From Chrysochromulina tobinii (lineage: Eukaryota; Haptophyta; Prymnesiales; Chrysochromulinaceae), in NCBI GenBank assembly GCA_001275005.1, contig JWZX01002814.1, positions 1 through 29,172 of the forward strand: a DNA stretch of 29,172 bases, written 5' to 3'. The notes under the pieces were generated by a model. It was not told the origin of the DNA. It ran no database searches and worked only from the letters and a program-made list of their open reading frames with translations. Of the stretch, positions 16,580 to 23,260 are shown one piece after another (within the stretch, counting starts at the first letter, position 1; every line of letters starts with the position of its first letter). A program made the translations under genes and the position numbers.

Positions 16580-18562
16580 ATGTTGTGTCGCGGATCGCCG
16601 CTCGTGCCCGGCAATGGCTCCGGCGCCGTGCTTGCTGCGAACGTCGGGCTATCGTTCTGGGGTGGCATCGACCCCACGGATGGCACTGTCATAGATCAGT
16701 CGCATCCTCTTTGCGGTCAGAGCGTCGCCGGAAAGGTGCTCGCGCTGCCAAGCGGGCGAGGCTCTTGCACCGGCAGCCAAGTTGTGCTCGAGCTGTTGCT
16801 CGGTGGAAAGGCACCGTCGGCCGTGCTGCTGTCGCAGAGCGACGAGATCATCCCGCTCGGAGTCATCGTAGGCGAAGAACTCTTCAGTCGCTCGCTCCCA
16901 ATCGTTCGGCTGAGCGAGGCCGACTTTGCGTATGCCTGCAGCAGCGCGCACGCCCGAATCGGCGCCGACGGATCCGTGCATCTGAGCGATGACGTGGCAA
17001 CTGACAGCGGCAGCGCAGGCGATGCACACACGCCATCGCGCGTGTCCGACGCCGAGCTCGCGGAGCATATGCAGCTGCGCTCCGACGACTTAGCAACCCT
17101 GGGGGGTGCGCATGGCGCTGCGGCGCAGGTGGCGATGCGCATCCTACTTCGTGTCGCCCGGCTGCAGGGCGTGCGCGAGCTGCTCGACGTGACGCAGGTG
17201 CACATCGACGGCTGCACATACATAGGGCCAGCGAGCCTGCGCTTCGCCCAGCAACTCCTCGCGTGGCAAGGGCGCTTCAAAGTGCCCACCACTCTCAACG
17301 CCATCTCGGTCGATCAGAGGCGATGGCGGGCGCTTGGTGTGTCGCCGGTGCTCGGCGAGCCGGCGAGCGCCCTGGGCGATGCGTACGTGGCGCTCGGGGC
17401 ACAGGCGAGCTTCACCTGCGCGCCGTACCTGCTCGAGAGCGCGCCGTGCGCCGGCGAGAACATCGGATGGGGGGAATCGAACGCGGTGGTGTATGCGAAC
17501 TCGTGCCTGGGCGCGCGCACCCAAAAGTACGCCGACTTCCTCGACGCATGCATCGCGCTGACTGGGCGCGCGCCCGCGGCGGGCTGCCATCTCGATGCCG
17601 GCCGGCGCGCGCGCCTCGTGCTGCGGCTTGATCCTTGCCTGCAAGCGCGCGTACTTGGCGTAGGCGGTTCACTCGACGACGCCTTCTGGCCAACACTGGG
17701 CTACCTGGTGGGTCTGAAAGCGGCCTCAAAGGTACCGGTGCTCACCGGCCTCGAACGGGTGACGCCCAGCCGCGACGATCTCAAGGCCTTCTCCGCTGCT
17801 TTCGGGACCACTGCCTCTGTCGCCCTCTTCCACCTCGCGGGCATCACGCCGGAGGCTCCCACGCTCAAGGCGGCGCTTGGGCTGAGCACGGGCAGCATGG
17901 CGCATGCCGTGGACCAAGTGGACCAAGCGACCATGGACCAGCTTGATGTGGCGCAGATCACGCTGTCGCTCGATGATATGGTCCGAGTGTACGCGACGCT
18001 CAACGGCCACGCGACAGGGACGGAGAGCGCCGCTGCTTTGACGGACAAGGCAGGTGGCCTGACGGGGAGCGTAGTGGAAGGCCAAGCCATCGAGCTGGTG
18101 GCCCTTGGGAACCCTCACTTCTCCGTGGAGGAGTGTGCACGGCTCGCCGAGATGCTCGCGTCGAGCCTGCAGCCGCGGCACGAGGGCGTGAGCTTGGTCC
18201 TGACTCTCGGGCGAGCGACCCTGGAGGAGGCCCGACGGCGGGGATACGTGCAGCCGATCGAAGCTTTCGGCGCCACGCTCGTCACCGATACTTGCTGGTG
18301 TATGCTCACGGAGCCGGTCGTCCCGCCGAGTGCCCGGACCATCATCACCAACTCGGCCAAGTATGCGCACTACGGGCCAGGGCTGGTTGGCCGCCGGCTC
18401 CGCTTCGCCAACTTGGCGGGCTGCGTCGAGGCAGCTACTAGTGGCCGGGCGCCGACTAAGCAGCCGTCTTGGTTGGCGAATTCTATGGGTTCCACGCGCG
18501 CGGTGCACTTAGGCCGATATGCGCGCACGGCGTCGGCCCGCGCACTCCGGACGATTCTATGA
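16580..18562 (+). CDS. Aconitase X: fused swivel (DUF126) and catalytic (DUF521) domains
   Basis: The protein has 660 residues. The frame is open upstream, but 16580 is the first ATG and sits where the family normally starts. Residues about 1-120 are the small swivel domain (LSFWGGIDP near 25, SHPLCGQSVAGKVLALPSGR, GEELF). A linker leads to the large domain with CAGENIGWGESNAVVYANS, CLGARTQ (about 305-312), ALFHLAGITPEAPTL, DTCW (about 570) and TNSAKYAHYGPGLVGRRLRF (about 590-609). Characterised aconitase X enzymes are Fe-S dehydratases: cis-3-hydroxy-L-proline dehydratase in bacteria, phosphomevalonate dehydratase in archaea. The fused form suggests the hydroxyproline type, but the substrate cannot be read from sequence. 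The motif GNPHFS (near 509) has Asn where I recall many prokaryotic members having Cys. The last 35 or so residues look unconserved. Confidence 0.88.
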   Translation: MLCRGSPLVPGNGSGAVLAANVGLSFWGGIDPTDGTVIDQSHPLCGQSVAGKVLALPSGRGSCTGSQVVLELLLGGKAPSAVLLSQSDEIIPLGVIVGEELFSRSLPIVRLSEADFAYACSSAHARIGADGSVHLSDDVATDSGSAGDAHTPSRVSDAELAEHMQLRSDDLATLGGAHGAAAQVAMRILLRVARLQGVRELLDVTQVHIDGCTYIGPASLRFAQQLLAWQGRFKVPTTLNAISVDQRRWRALGVSPVLGEPASALGDAYVALGAQASFTCAPYLLESAPCAGENIGWGESNAVVYANSCLGARTQKYADFLDACIALTGRAPAAGCHLDAGRRARLVLRLDPCLQARVLGVGGSLDDAFWPTLGYLVGLKAASKVPVLTGLERVTPSRDDLKAFSAAFGTTASVALFHLAGITPEAPTLKAALGLSTGSMAHAVDQVDQATMDQLDVAQITLSLDDMVRVYATLNGHATGTESAAALTDKAGGLTGSVVEGQAIELVALGNPHFSVEECARLAEMLASSLQPRHEGVSLVLTLGRATLEEARRRGYVQPIEAFGATLVTDTCWCMLTEPVVPPSARTIITNSAKYAHYGPGLVGRRLRFANLAGCVEAATSGRAPTKQPSWLANSMGSTRAVHLGRYARTASARALRTIL

Positions 18563-18589
18563 TGGGCCCACTTCTCTCACAGCTGCAAC

Positions 18590-19150
18590 ATGACTCGAAC
18601 CGAGCGAAGCCAGGGGGCGACGCCGGCGACCGTCTTCACATTGTCCGTGGCGTTTGCGGCTCTCGGGCTTGTATCGTGCTGTATCTTGGCTGTATCGTGC
18701 AGGAGTGGCATCACGGGCAGCACAGATGATTCGGACCTTCGGCTTCGCCGTGTACGTTTTTGTGCTTATAACGTTAGGAAACTGGAAAGGCACTTCCCGG
18801 AGCCTCTAACTCTTCAACACGTTTTATACGAGATGCATGATCTATTTTGTAATATTTGCAAACTGATTTTAAATCTTTCAAATTTAAATGATCTAAATTG
18901 CAATGGTCCATTTTATATAAACATATATTTAGTAGAACAAGATAGATTAAGAGAAGCAGCAAAAAGTAAATTAACAGATGCTGCTAGAACAACAATAGAC
19001 ACACAAAGCCCATTAGAACAAAGAATAGCAGGAAAAATGTATGAAATGAGAATGGGTGGAGCAACAGATGCCGAAATGGTTCAAACAGCAAACGCTATGA
19101 GAGCAAAAGCTAGTAAATTACCCCCTGCCAGCAGGAATATCACGCTCTAA
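18590..19150 (+). CDS. Hypothetical ORF spanning the GC-rich / AT-rich junction
   Basis: An ATG at 18590 opens a 186-codon frame ending in a double stop (TAA TAA). The first 60 codons are host-like and encode a hydrophobic segment (residues about 14-36, VFTLSVAFAALGLVSCCILA) that could be a signal anchor. From about codon 75 the DNA is AT-rich, with A-ending codons such as AGA, GCA and ACA. The last 75 codons look truly coding: a soluble helical segment including EQDRLREAAKSKLTDAART, then a Met-rich MYEMRMGGATDAEMV stretch. No family is recognised. The two halves probably have different origins, and only the AT-rich C-terminal part is convincing as former coding sequence. The 3' end overlaps the end of the opposite-strand ORF by 33 bp. 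Confidence 0.35.
   Translation: MTRTERSQGATPATVFTLSVAFAALGLVSCCILAVSCRSGITGSTDDSDLRLRRVRFCAYNVRKLERHFPEPLTLQHVLYEMHDLFCNICKLILNLSNLNDLNCNGPFYINIYLVEQDRLREAAKSKLTDAARTTIDTQSPLEQRIAGKMYEMRMGGATDAEMVQTANAMRAKASKLPPASRNITL
18774..18911 (-). CDS. Tiny ORF with a SAP-like motif in the AT-rich island
   Basis: This 45-codon ORF starts at an ATG at 18911 preceded by TTTATATAAA. Residues 5-36 (NLDHLNLKDLKSVCKYYKI, then a Lys/Arg/Glu-rich helix) have the Leu spacing of a SAP-type helix-turn-helix, a DNA-binding motif common in large DNA viruses. The last ten residues enter GC-richer DNA and probably read past the original gene end. It overlaps the 18590-19150 frame on the other strand, and only one of the two is likely genuine over this stretch. 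Fold assignment is tentative. Confidence 0.3.
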   Translation of the reverse strand: MDHCNLDHLNLKDLKSVCKYYKIDHASRIKRVEELEAPGSAFPVS

Positions 19151-19291
19151 TAATCTAAAGCCTTCGTCTTCTGGTGGAGGAGGCGATGGATTTACTTCTT
19201 TTTTCTTATTTATATACCAGTTGACATACGCTTCATAATATTTATTTTTTGCTTCTTTCGGAGCAAGGGTGCAATCGTTCGAGACAAGCAT
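19118..19291 (-). CDS. 57-residue hypothetical ORF, convergent with the plus-strand island ORF
   Basis: The ATG at 19291 opens a 57-codon frame ending at 19118. It contains a Lys/Tyr/Asn-rich helix (KEAKNKYYEAYVNWYINKKK), a PSPPPPEDEG linker and ends FRLLERDIPAGRG. Residue and codon use (AAA, AAT, TAT) are unlike host genes but like AT-rich viral genes. The first nine codons lie at the GC-richer edge, so the original start may have been lost. Its 3' end overlaps that of the plus-strand ORF by 33 bp, a compact tail-to-tail arrangement. No family is recognised. Confidence 0.35.
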   Translation of the reverse strand: MLVSNDCTLAPKEAKNKYYEAYVNWYINKKKEVNPSPPPPEDEGFRLLERDIPAGRG

Positions 19292-19507
19292 CTCTCAGCA
19301 ATCTGCAAAGCCAAAGGGCCGGCGCACAGTGTTGAACCTCTTGTGTCATTTGTGCTTACGGAAAGCGCTCCTGGTTGTTTCTAATCAGTGCTTAACAGTC
19401 CATCATGGCTCCACGGGGTTCCCGGTACTAAATAGCTACAACACGGTCTGAAAGACTACAACACGAGACCCGGCGTGCGTCACAGGAGCCGTTCAGCCGT
19501 ACACCGA

Positions 19508-19539
19508 CGCGAGAGCGAGACAGTGGTTCGACTCTCGCG
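19508..19539. repeat. Hairpin-forming inverted repeat upstream of the STPGR gene
   Basis: CGCGAGAG (19508-19515) pairs with CTCTCGCG (19532-19539); inside, CGA (19516-19518) pairs with TCG (19528-19530), leaving one bulged base. It contains ggttcgactc, which looks like a tRNA T-arm, but no tRNA body fits. The role is unknown. Confidence 0.4.
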
Positions 19540-19825
19540 GTGCCCACCTACTGGAGCATGCCTCGGTACCCCCGCTCCCCCGCTCCGGATCCGCGAGTGT
19601 CTGCTGCCTTTGTGTTTGTGAACGCCGCCCGCGCACGCCTCTCCGGGGCTTGTGAGTGTGTGTCTGTCCGTGAGTGCCCTGATACGCGGAACGGAAGCCC
19701 ACCTTGGCGCCGCGGTACTTGTAGCTCAGCGGTAAGCTCGCCTCGCGGTAAGCGCGCGCCGCGCCGCGGCGTGGCCCCTGCATTTCCTAGAACTCCAACA
19801 AAACCCGTTTCAAGTTTCAGAGGGC

Positions 19826-22480
19826 ATGGCCGAGGCCGAGGCCAACGCGCCGGAGCCTGTGGCGGAGCCCGTCGAATCTGCAGTGTCAGAGCCCATCGCA
19901 GAGCTTAGTGCGGCACGGGAGCCTGCACAAACTGTGGAACCCGACGGGCCCGCAGTAGAGACTTCCGAGGGCGAGGCCACCGAGTCCAAGACGGAGGGTG
20001 ACGCGCCAGCGACGCCCTCTTCCGCCGAGCGTCCGCCTGCTCACCCGACGGAGCAGCCATCCGACCCACCAGAATCCACAGTCACGACGGAGGCTGGCAC
20101 ACCTTCGCACGTTCTAGCCGTTACCGAGCCTCCGCTGATGTTGCCTGCGGACTCTCCGATGCCAGTGGTTGTATCTAATGAAGGAGCGCTTCAGTCACAG
20201 ATGCTCACGCCCGATGCTACGTTTGCTGAAGCTGAGCATCACCGAACGCCAGGCACGAAGCAACTCGCGTCACAGGACTCGCTGTACGGCAACTCACCAC
20301 CAGAGTCACCAGGGTCAGGCGAGGTTGGCGAGGCCCCACTCATCGATATGAAGGAGAACGAGCTCATCCACCTCCTCTCCGACGAGGGTGTCGCTGGATT
20401 GAAGCGACTCACGCCGCGAACCCTCGAGGCCTGCGCCGAGGAGGGCATTGAGCCCCACGAACTGGTTCCGCGCAAGCTCGCGGATTTTGCTCCTGCCGAT
20501 TTAGCGATCAAGCTCGCTCCTCACCACCAGCAGGCTCGCTTCAACCGCTTCGAGGAGCGGCGGATTGCAAAGCTCACAGACGTGATTGCGGCGCGCCGGA
20601 AGCTGATAGGTGAGGGCGCGGGCTCCGACGAGCCGCTTACAGCGGAGGAAGCAGCGAATCAGAGCTCACTGCTTGAGGAGAAGAGGCGGAGGGCAGCAAA
20701 GTCGGAGGCGCTCTACAAGAAGCAGATGCGCCTTACCGAGGAGCGGCGTGATCAGACAGCAAAAGCCGCAGAAGAAGCATTCAGGCGCGACGCTGAGGCC
20801 CAGCAACGGCGAGCGGTCGTCGAGGTGGAGCAGGCCAAACAGCGCCAAGCAAAGCTCGACGAAGATAGAAAAGCGGCGGAGGAGCGCAAACAACGCGTTC
20901 AGGCTCAGAAAGATGCTGCCGCTGCACAGCAGAAGGAGATGGAAGCGGCGCATGCCGCGCACGAGGCGCGTCGAACCGCTAAGCTGGAGGCATCACGATC
21001 GGCAGAGGCGCTGGATAGGAGGAATAAGCTGGCCATCAAGGCCCGGGTGGCTGAAGCGGCATACAATTTCAAGGAGTCCTCGCTGGCGGCGCGCAACGAG
21101 AAGTTGCTTAAACAGATGGATACTAAGCAGAAACAGGCGGAGGCATACCGCCAACTTCGGGAAGGGGTGACGCAGGCCGCGGTGAAGGCGAGCATTGCAA
21201 AGCAGCATCTCATCGACGCGGCAGTATGCGAGGTCGATCGGAAGCAACAGCAGGAAGCAGAAGAGACCATGAAGAGGATCGAGCGAAAAGGGGCCAATTA
21301 CGCGGCGAAGGAAGAGCTGATAGCGCAGAAGCAGAAGGCCAGTGCAGAGCATGCCAGGATGGTAGTGGCTGCCATGGAGGCAACGCACGCCACTCGAGAA
21401 AAGGAGGCCAAGAAACTGGTCGAGCAGGCTGAACTGAAGGAGCTCAAGCGGCAATCATACCTCGTTGGCCAGGAAGCCAAGCTTCTAGACGAACGTGAAA
21501 CGCGGCGACTCAGGGACGAAGAGTTCGAGGAAAAGATGCTTCGCGTGCAACGGAAGCGCGAGTACCAAGAGCAGAAGTTGCGTGACGAAATCCAGGTGAG
21601 GGATGACAAGTTTAAGGCACAGCAGAAGATGCTTCAGAAGATGTCGGACGACCGGAAGGCGCTCAAGTACCAGTTGGAAGCGGAACAGCTACGCGGCAAC
21701 GGCGGCGTACCGAGACCTACGATGAGTGAGATCGAGAAACAAGCAGAGCCAGGCCCAACGCAGTACGACAACCGATTTTATTCGATGGGCAACCTCGGGC
21801 CAGGTGGCAAATTTGCGCGCGTCGGCACCAAGCCGGCTCCGCCCGCATTTTCGATGGGCAGGACCAGCGAATTCGCCTTGCCGCGCGTCCTTGATAAGTC
21901 ACTCATGGTCGAGCTCGTCGGCCAAATTTCCCCAGGACCAGGCACAGCTAAAGCAGAGCTTGGGAGTCGCACCTACATGAGCAAGAGTAGCAAATTCCCA
22001 AGGGAGCCCAGCTGGTCCATGGGCAAGCTCGTGCCAAGTCTTGCCGACAAGGAGACTCTGTCGAAGCCCGGCCCCGCTGACACGGCCGTCTCAGAGCGCA
22101 CCATGGGGCTGACGCGGTATCAATCTGCGCCCTGCTTCTCGTTCGCTTCTTCAACCTACGCCGAAGTGTTTCGGCAGCAAAAGGCAAATGAGGGCAAGCC
22201 AGGCACTGCGCCTGCAGTTCGGTTGAGTTACACGCATCCTTCGCGCTTCCCAGGCGTGTATTCATACAATCCGGGCAGCGTGCAGACAAGCTTAAGGAAT
22301 CACCGCAACCTCGCTGACGGCGTCGGCATTTCCCAGCGCTTCAACAAGGCGGATCGCTTCATTCCCGTCGACGGCAAGGACGAATTCAGCCCCATGGTTT
22401 ACACCAAATCCACAAAGGGCCCCGGGCCGCAAAAGTATCGGCCTACAACGTCCTATCTGTCGACGCCCCTCAAGTTTTGA
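19826..22480 (+). CDS. Flagellar-type coiled-coil protein with C-terminal STPGR (SHIPPO-like) repeats
   Basis: The protein has 884 residues and no intron; its ATG has purine at -3 and G at +4. Residues 1-170 are acidic and Pro/Glu/Thr-rich. A module at about 175-260 (ENELIHLLSDEG, LEACAEEGIEPHELVPRKL, then an RFNRFEERRIAKL helix) matches an N-terminal pattern I recognise from coiled-coil proteins of flagellated protists. Residues about 260-630 are a long Lys/Glu/Arg/Gln coiled coil. From about 635 to the end there are STPGR-type units: PGPTQYDNRF, PAFSMGR, SPGPGTAK, PSWSMGK, KPGPADT, APCFSFASS and GPGPQKYRP. Proteins with these repeats (for example SHIPPO1/ODF3) are axoneme or microtubule inner proteins, so a structural flagellar role is likely, consistent with CFAP52 in this window. 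Confidence 0.85.
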   Translation: MAEAEANAPEPVAEPVESAVSEPIAELSAAREPAQTVEPDGPAVETSEGEATESKTEGDAPATPSSAERPPAHPTEQPSDPPESTVTTEAGTPSHVLAVTEPPLMLPADSPMPVVVSNEGALQSQMLTPDATFAEAEHHRTPGTKQLASQDSLYGNSPPESPGSGEVGEAPLIDMKENELIHLLSDEGVAGLKRLTPRTLEACAEEGIEPHELVPRKLADFAPADLAIKLAPHHQQARFNRFEERRIAKLTDVIAARRKLIGEGAGSDEPLTAEEAANQSSLLEEKRRRAAKSEALYKKQMRLTEERRDQTAKAAEEAFRRDAEAQQRRAVVEVEQAKQRQAKLDEDRKAAEERKQRVQAQKDAAAAQQKEMEAAHAAHEARRTAKLEASRSAEALDRRNKLAIKARVAEAAYNFKESSLAARNEKLLKQMDTKQKQAEAYRQLREGVTQAAVKASIAKQHLIDAAVCEVDRKQQQEAEETMKRIERKGANYAAKEELIAQKQKASAEHARMVVAAMEATHATREKEAKKLVEQAELKELKRQSYLVGQEAKLLDERETRRLRDEEFEEKMLRVQRKREYQEQKLRDEIQVRDDKFKAQQKMLQKMSDDRKALKYQLEAEQLRGNGGVPRPTMSEIEKQAEPGPTQYDNRFYSMGNLGPGGKFARVGTKPAPPAFSMGRTSEFALPRVLDKSLMVELVGQISPGPGTAKAELGSRTYMSKSSKFPREPSWSMGKLVPSLADKETLSKPGPADTAVSERTMGLTRYQSAPCFSFASSTYAEVFRQQKANEGKPGTAPAVRLSYTHPSRFPGVYSYNPGSVQTSLRNHRNLADGVGISQRFNKADRFIPVDGKDEFSPMVYTKSTKGPGPQKYRPTTSYLSTPLKF

Positions 22481-23260
22481 GCTAGCATCTACGGACGAGA
22501 TGAGCATCGCTTCCACTTGTCACCACTTACGGTTTTCAGCGTTCCAATCGTGTTCAAGCGAGCTCGATGTGACATGTGTGACATATTGTTTGCGTCGACG
22601 AAGTACCGGGGTAACCACTAACCTCACGCAACATGTCGGTACTCTCACTGATCTTCACACGTTTCAGTATCAGGAGTTTAACTACAAAAAAGCGCTCGTA
22701 AAGACCCACCGGGTCGACGCCATCTGCGTGTGGCTGCGTTGCCGTTGGTCATGGTCTTGCCTCTTCCTCCTGGTACTTGGTGTCGAACGCGACTGGACCA
22801 TCCACTCTCGCGTCTCGGTGCCGCATCGGGGCGCGCCGGACCGGACCGGAGACATTCACCGCACCGACACACCTCCGCTCACACACGACAAAGCACATCT
22901 TCACTCACTCGAATCCATTCACACTGCATCGCCCACAAAGCACAATGAGCACAACTCAGGTCAGCCCATTGCTCACTGTCACACCACCTGTAGCGCACAG
23001 GGGCGAGGCAAATTATGGCATTGAACGACTGAAGACTGCACGAGTGCCACACAGTAGGAGTAGAGGTCGCCCCCGCGTACCCGGCACAGCCATAAGGCTG
23101 AACACCCAAGGCCGGTGGCACCCAGACCCACCGAGCGCCCAACAAACGGACGGATGTCCCGGCCCCCACCCCTCGTTGATTTGTGAACGCGGATGCTGGC
23201 ACCGACTCGTCTGGCAAGCCCTGTGGCCGACAGTAGCCGACAGTAGCCGACAGTAGCCCA
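22481..23260. other. Convergent 3' region between the STPGR and chromodomain genes
   Basis: No gene is supported. Two convergent transcripts end here. The region is less GC-rich than the genes and contains a short CACTCA/CATTCA-rich stretch at about 22900-22935. A decamer cagtagccga is repeated three times (the third as cagtagccca) at 23231-23260, immediately next to the stop of the chromodomain gene, with a degenerate copy just before. Confidence 0.55.
23231..23260. repeat. Triple 10-bp tandem repeat at the end of the chromodomain gene
   Basis: cagtagccga, cagtagccga and cagtagccca are contiguous and abut the stop codon (minus strand) at 23261. A fourth degenerate unit (ctgtggccga) precedes them. 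This is likely replication slippage in the 3' UTR. Confidence 0.85.

Larger units (their letters stand above)
18770..19291. mobile_element. AT-rich island resembling an inserted fragment of a DNA virus or virus-like element
   Basis: Composition changes abruptly: in 18841-18900 only 11 of 60 bases are G or C (hand count), whereas flanking genes are strongly GC-rich. The island packs three small ORFs on alternating strands with tail-to-tail overlap, AT-rich leader DNA (TTTATATAAA directly before an ATG on the minus strand) and A/T-ending codons. This compact style is typical of algal DNA viruses, virophages and polinton-like viruses. No capsid, integrase, polymerase or terminal repeat is present, so it would be a fragment. 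An organelle-derived insert is an alternative, although I recognise no plastid or mitochondrial gene in it. Confidence 0.4.
18563..19825. other. Intergenic region containing an AT-rich island
   Basis: Between aconitase X and the STPGR gene lie about 200 bp of GC-rich DNA, an AT-rich island of about 500 bp (18770-19290) and 500 bp of mixed DNA. The mixed part contains a hairpin at 19508-19539 (8-bp stem CGCGAGAG / CTCTCGCG plus a short inner stem). An isolated tRNA A-box-like string (tagctcagcgg) occurs at about 19726, without a B box downstream. Small ORFs in the island are listed separately. Confidence 0.6.

Noticed and set aside
16468-16692. N-terminal extension of the NTF2-like protein from the ATG at 16692
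   Set aside because: It would overlap the aconitase X start on the other strand and adds a low-information segment; MGANQSVC at 16467 is a natural start.
19726-19790. tRNA-like start (tagctcagcgg, A-box match) before the STPGR gene
   Set aside because: No T-arm or acceptor pairing follows within tRNA distance; downstream sequence is GC repeats that do not fold as a cloverleaf.
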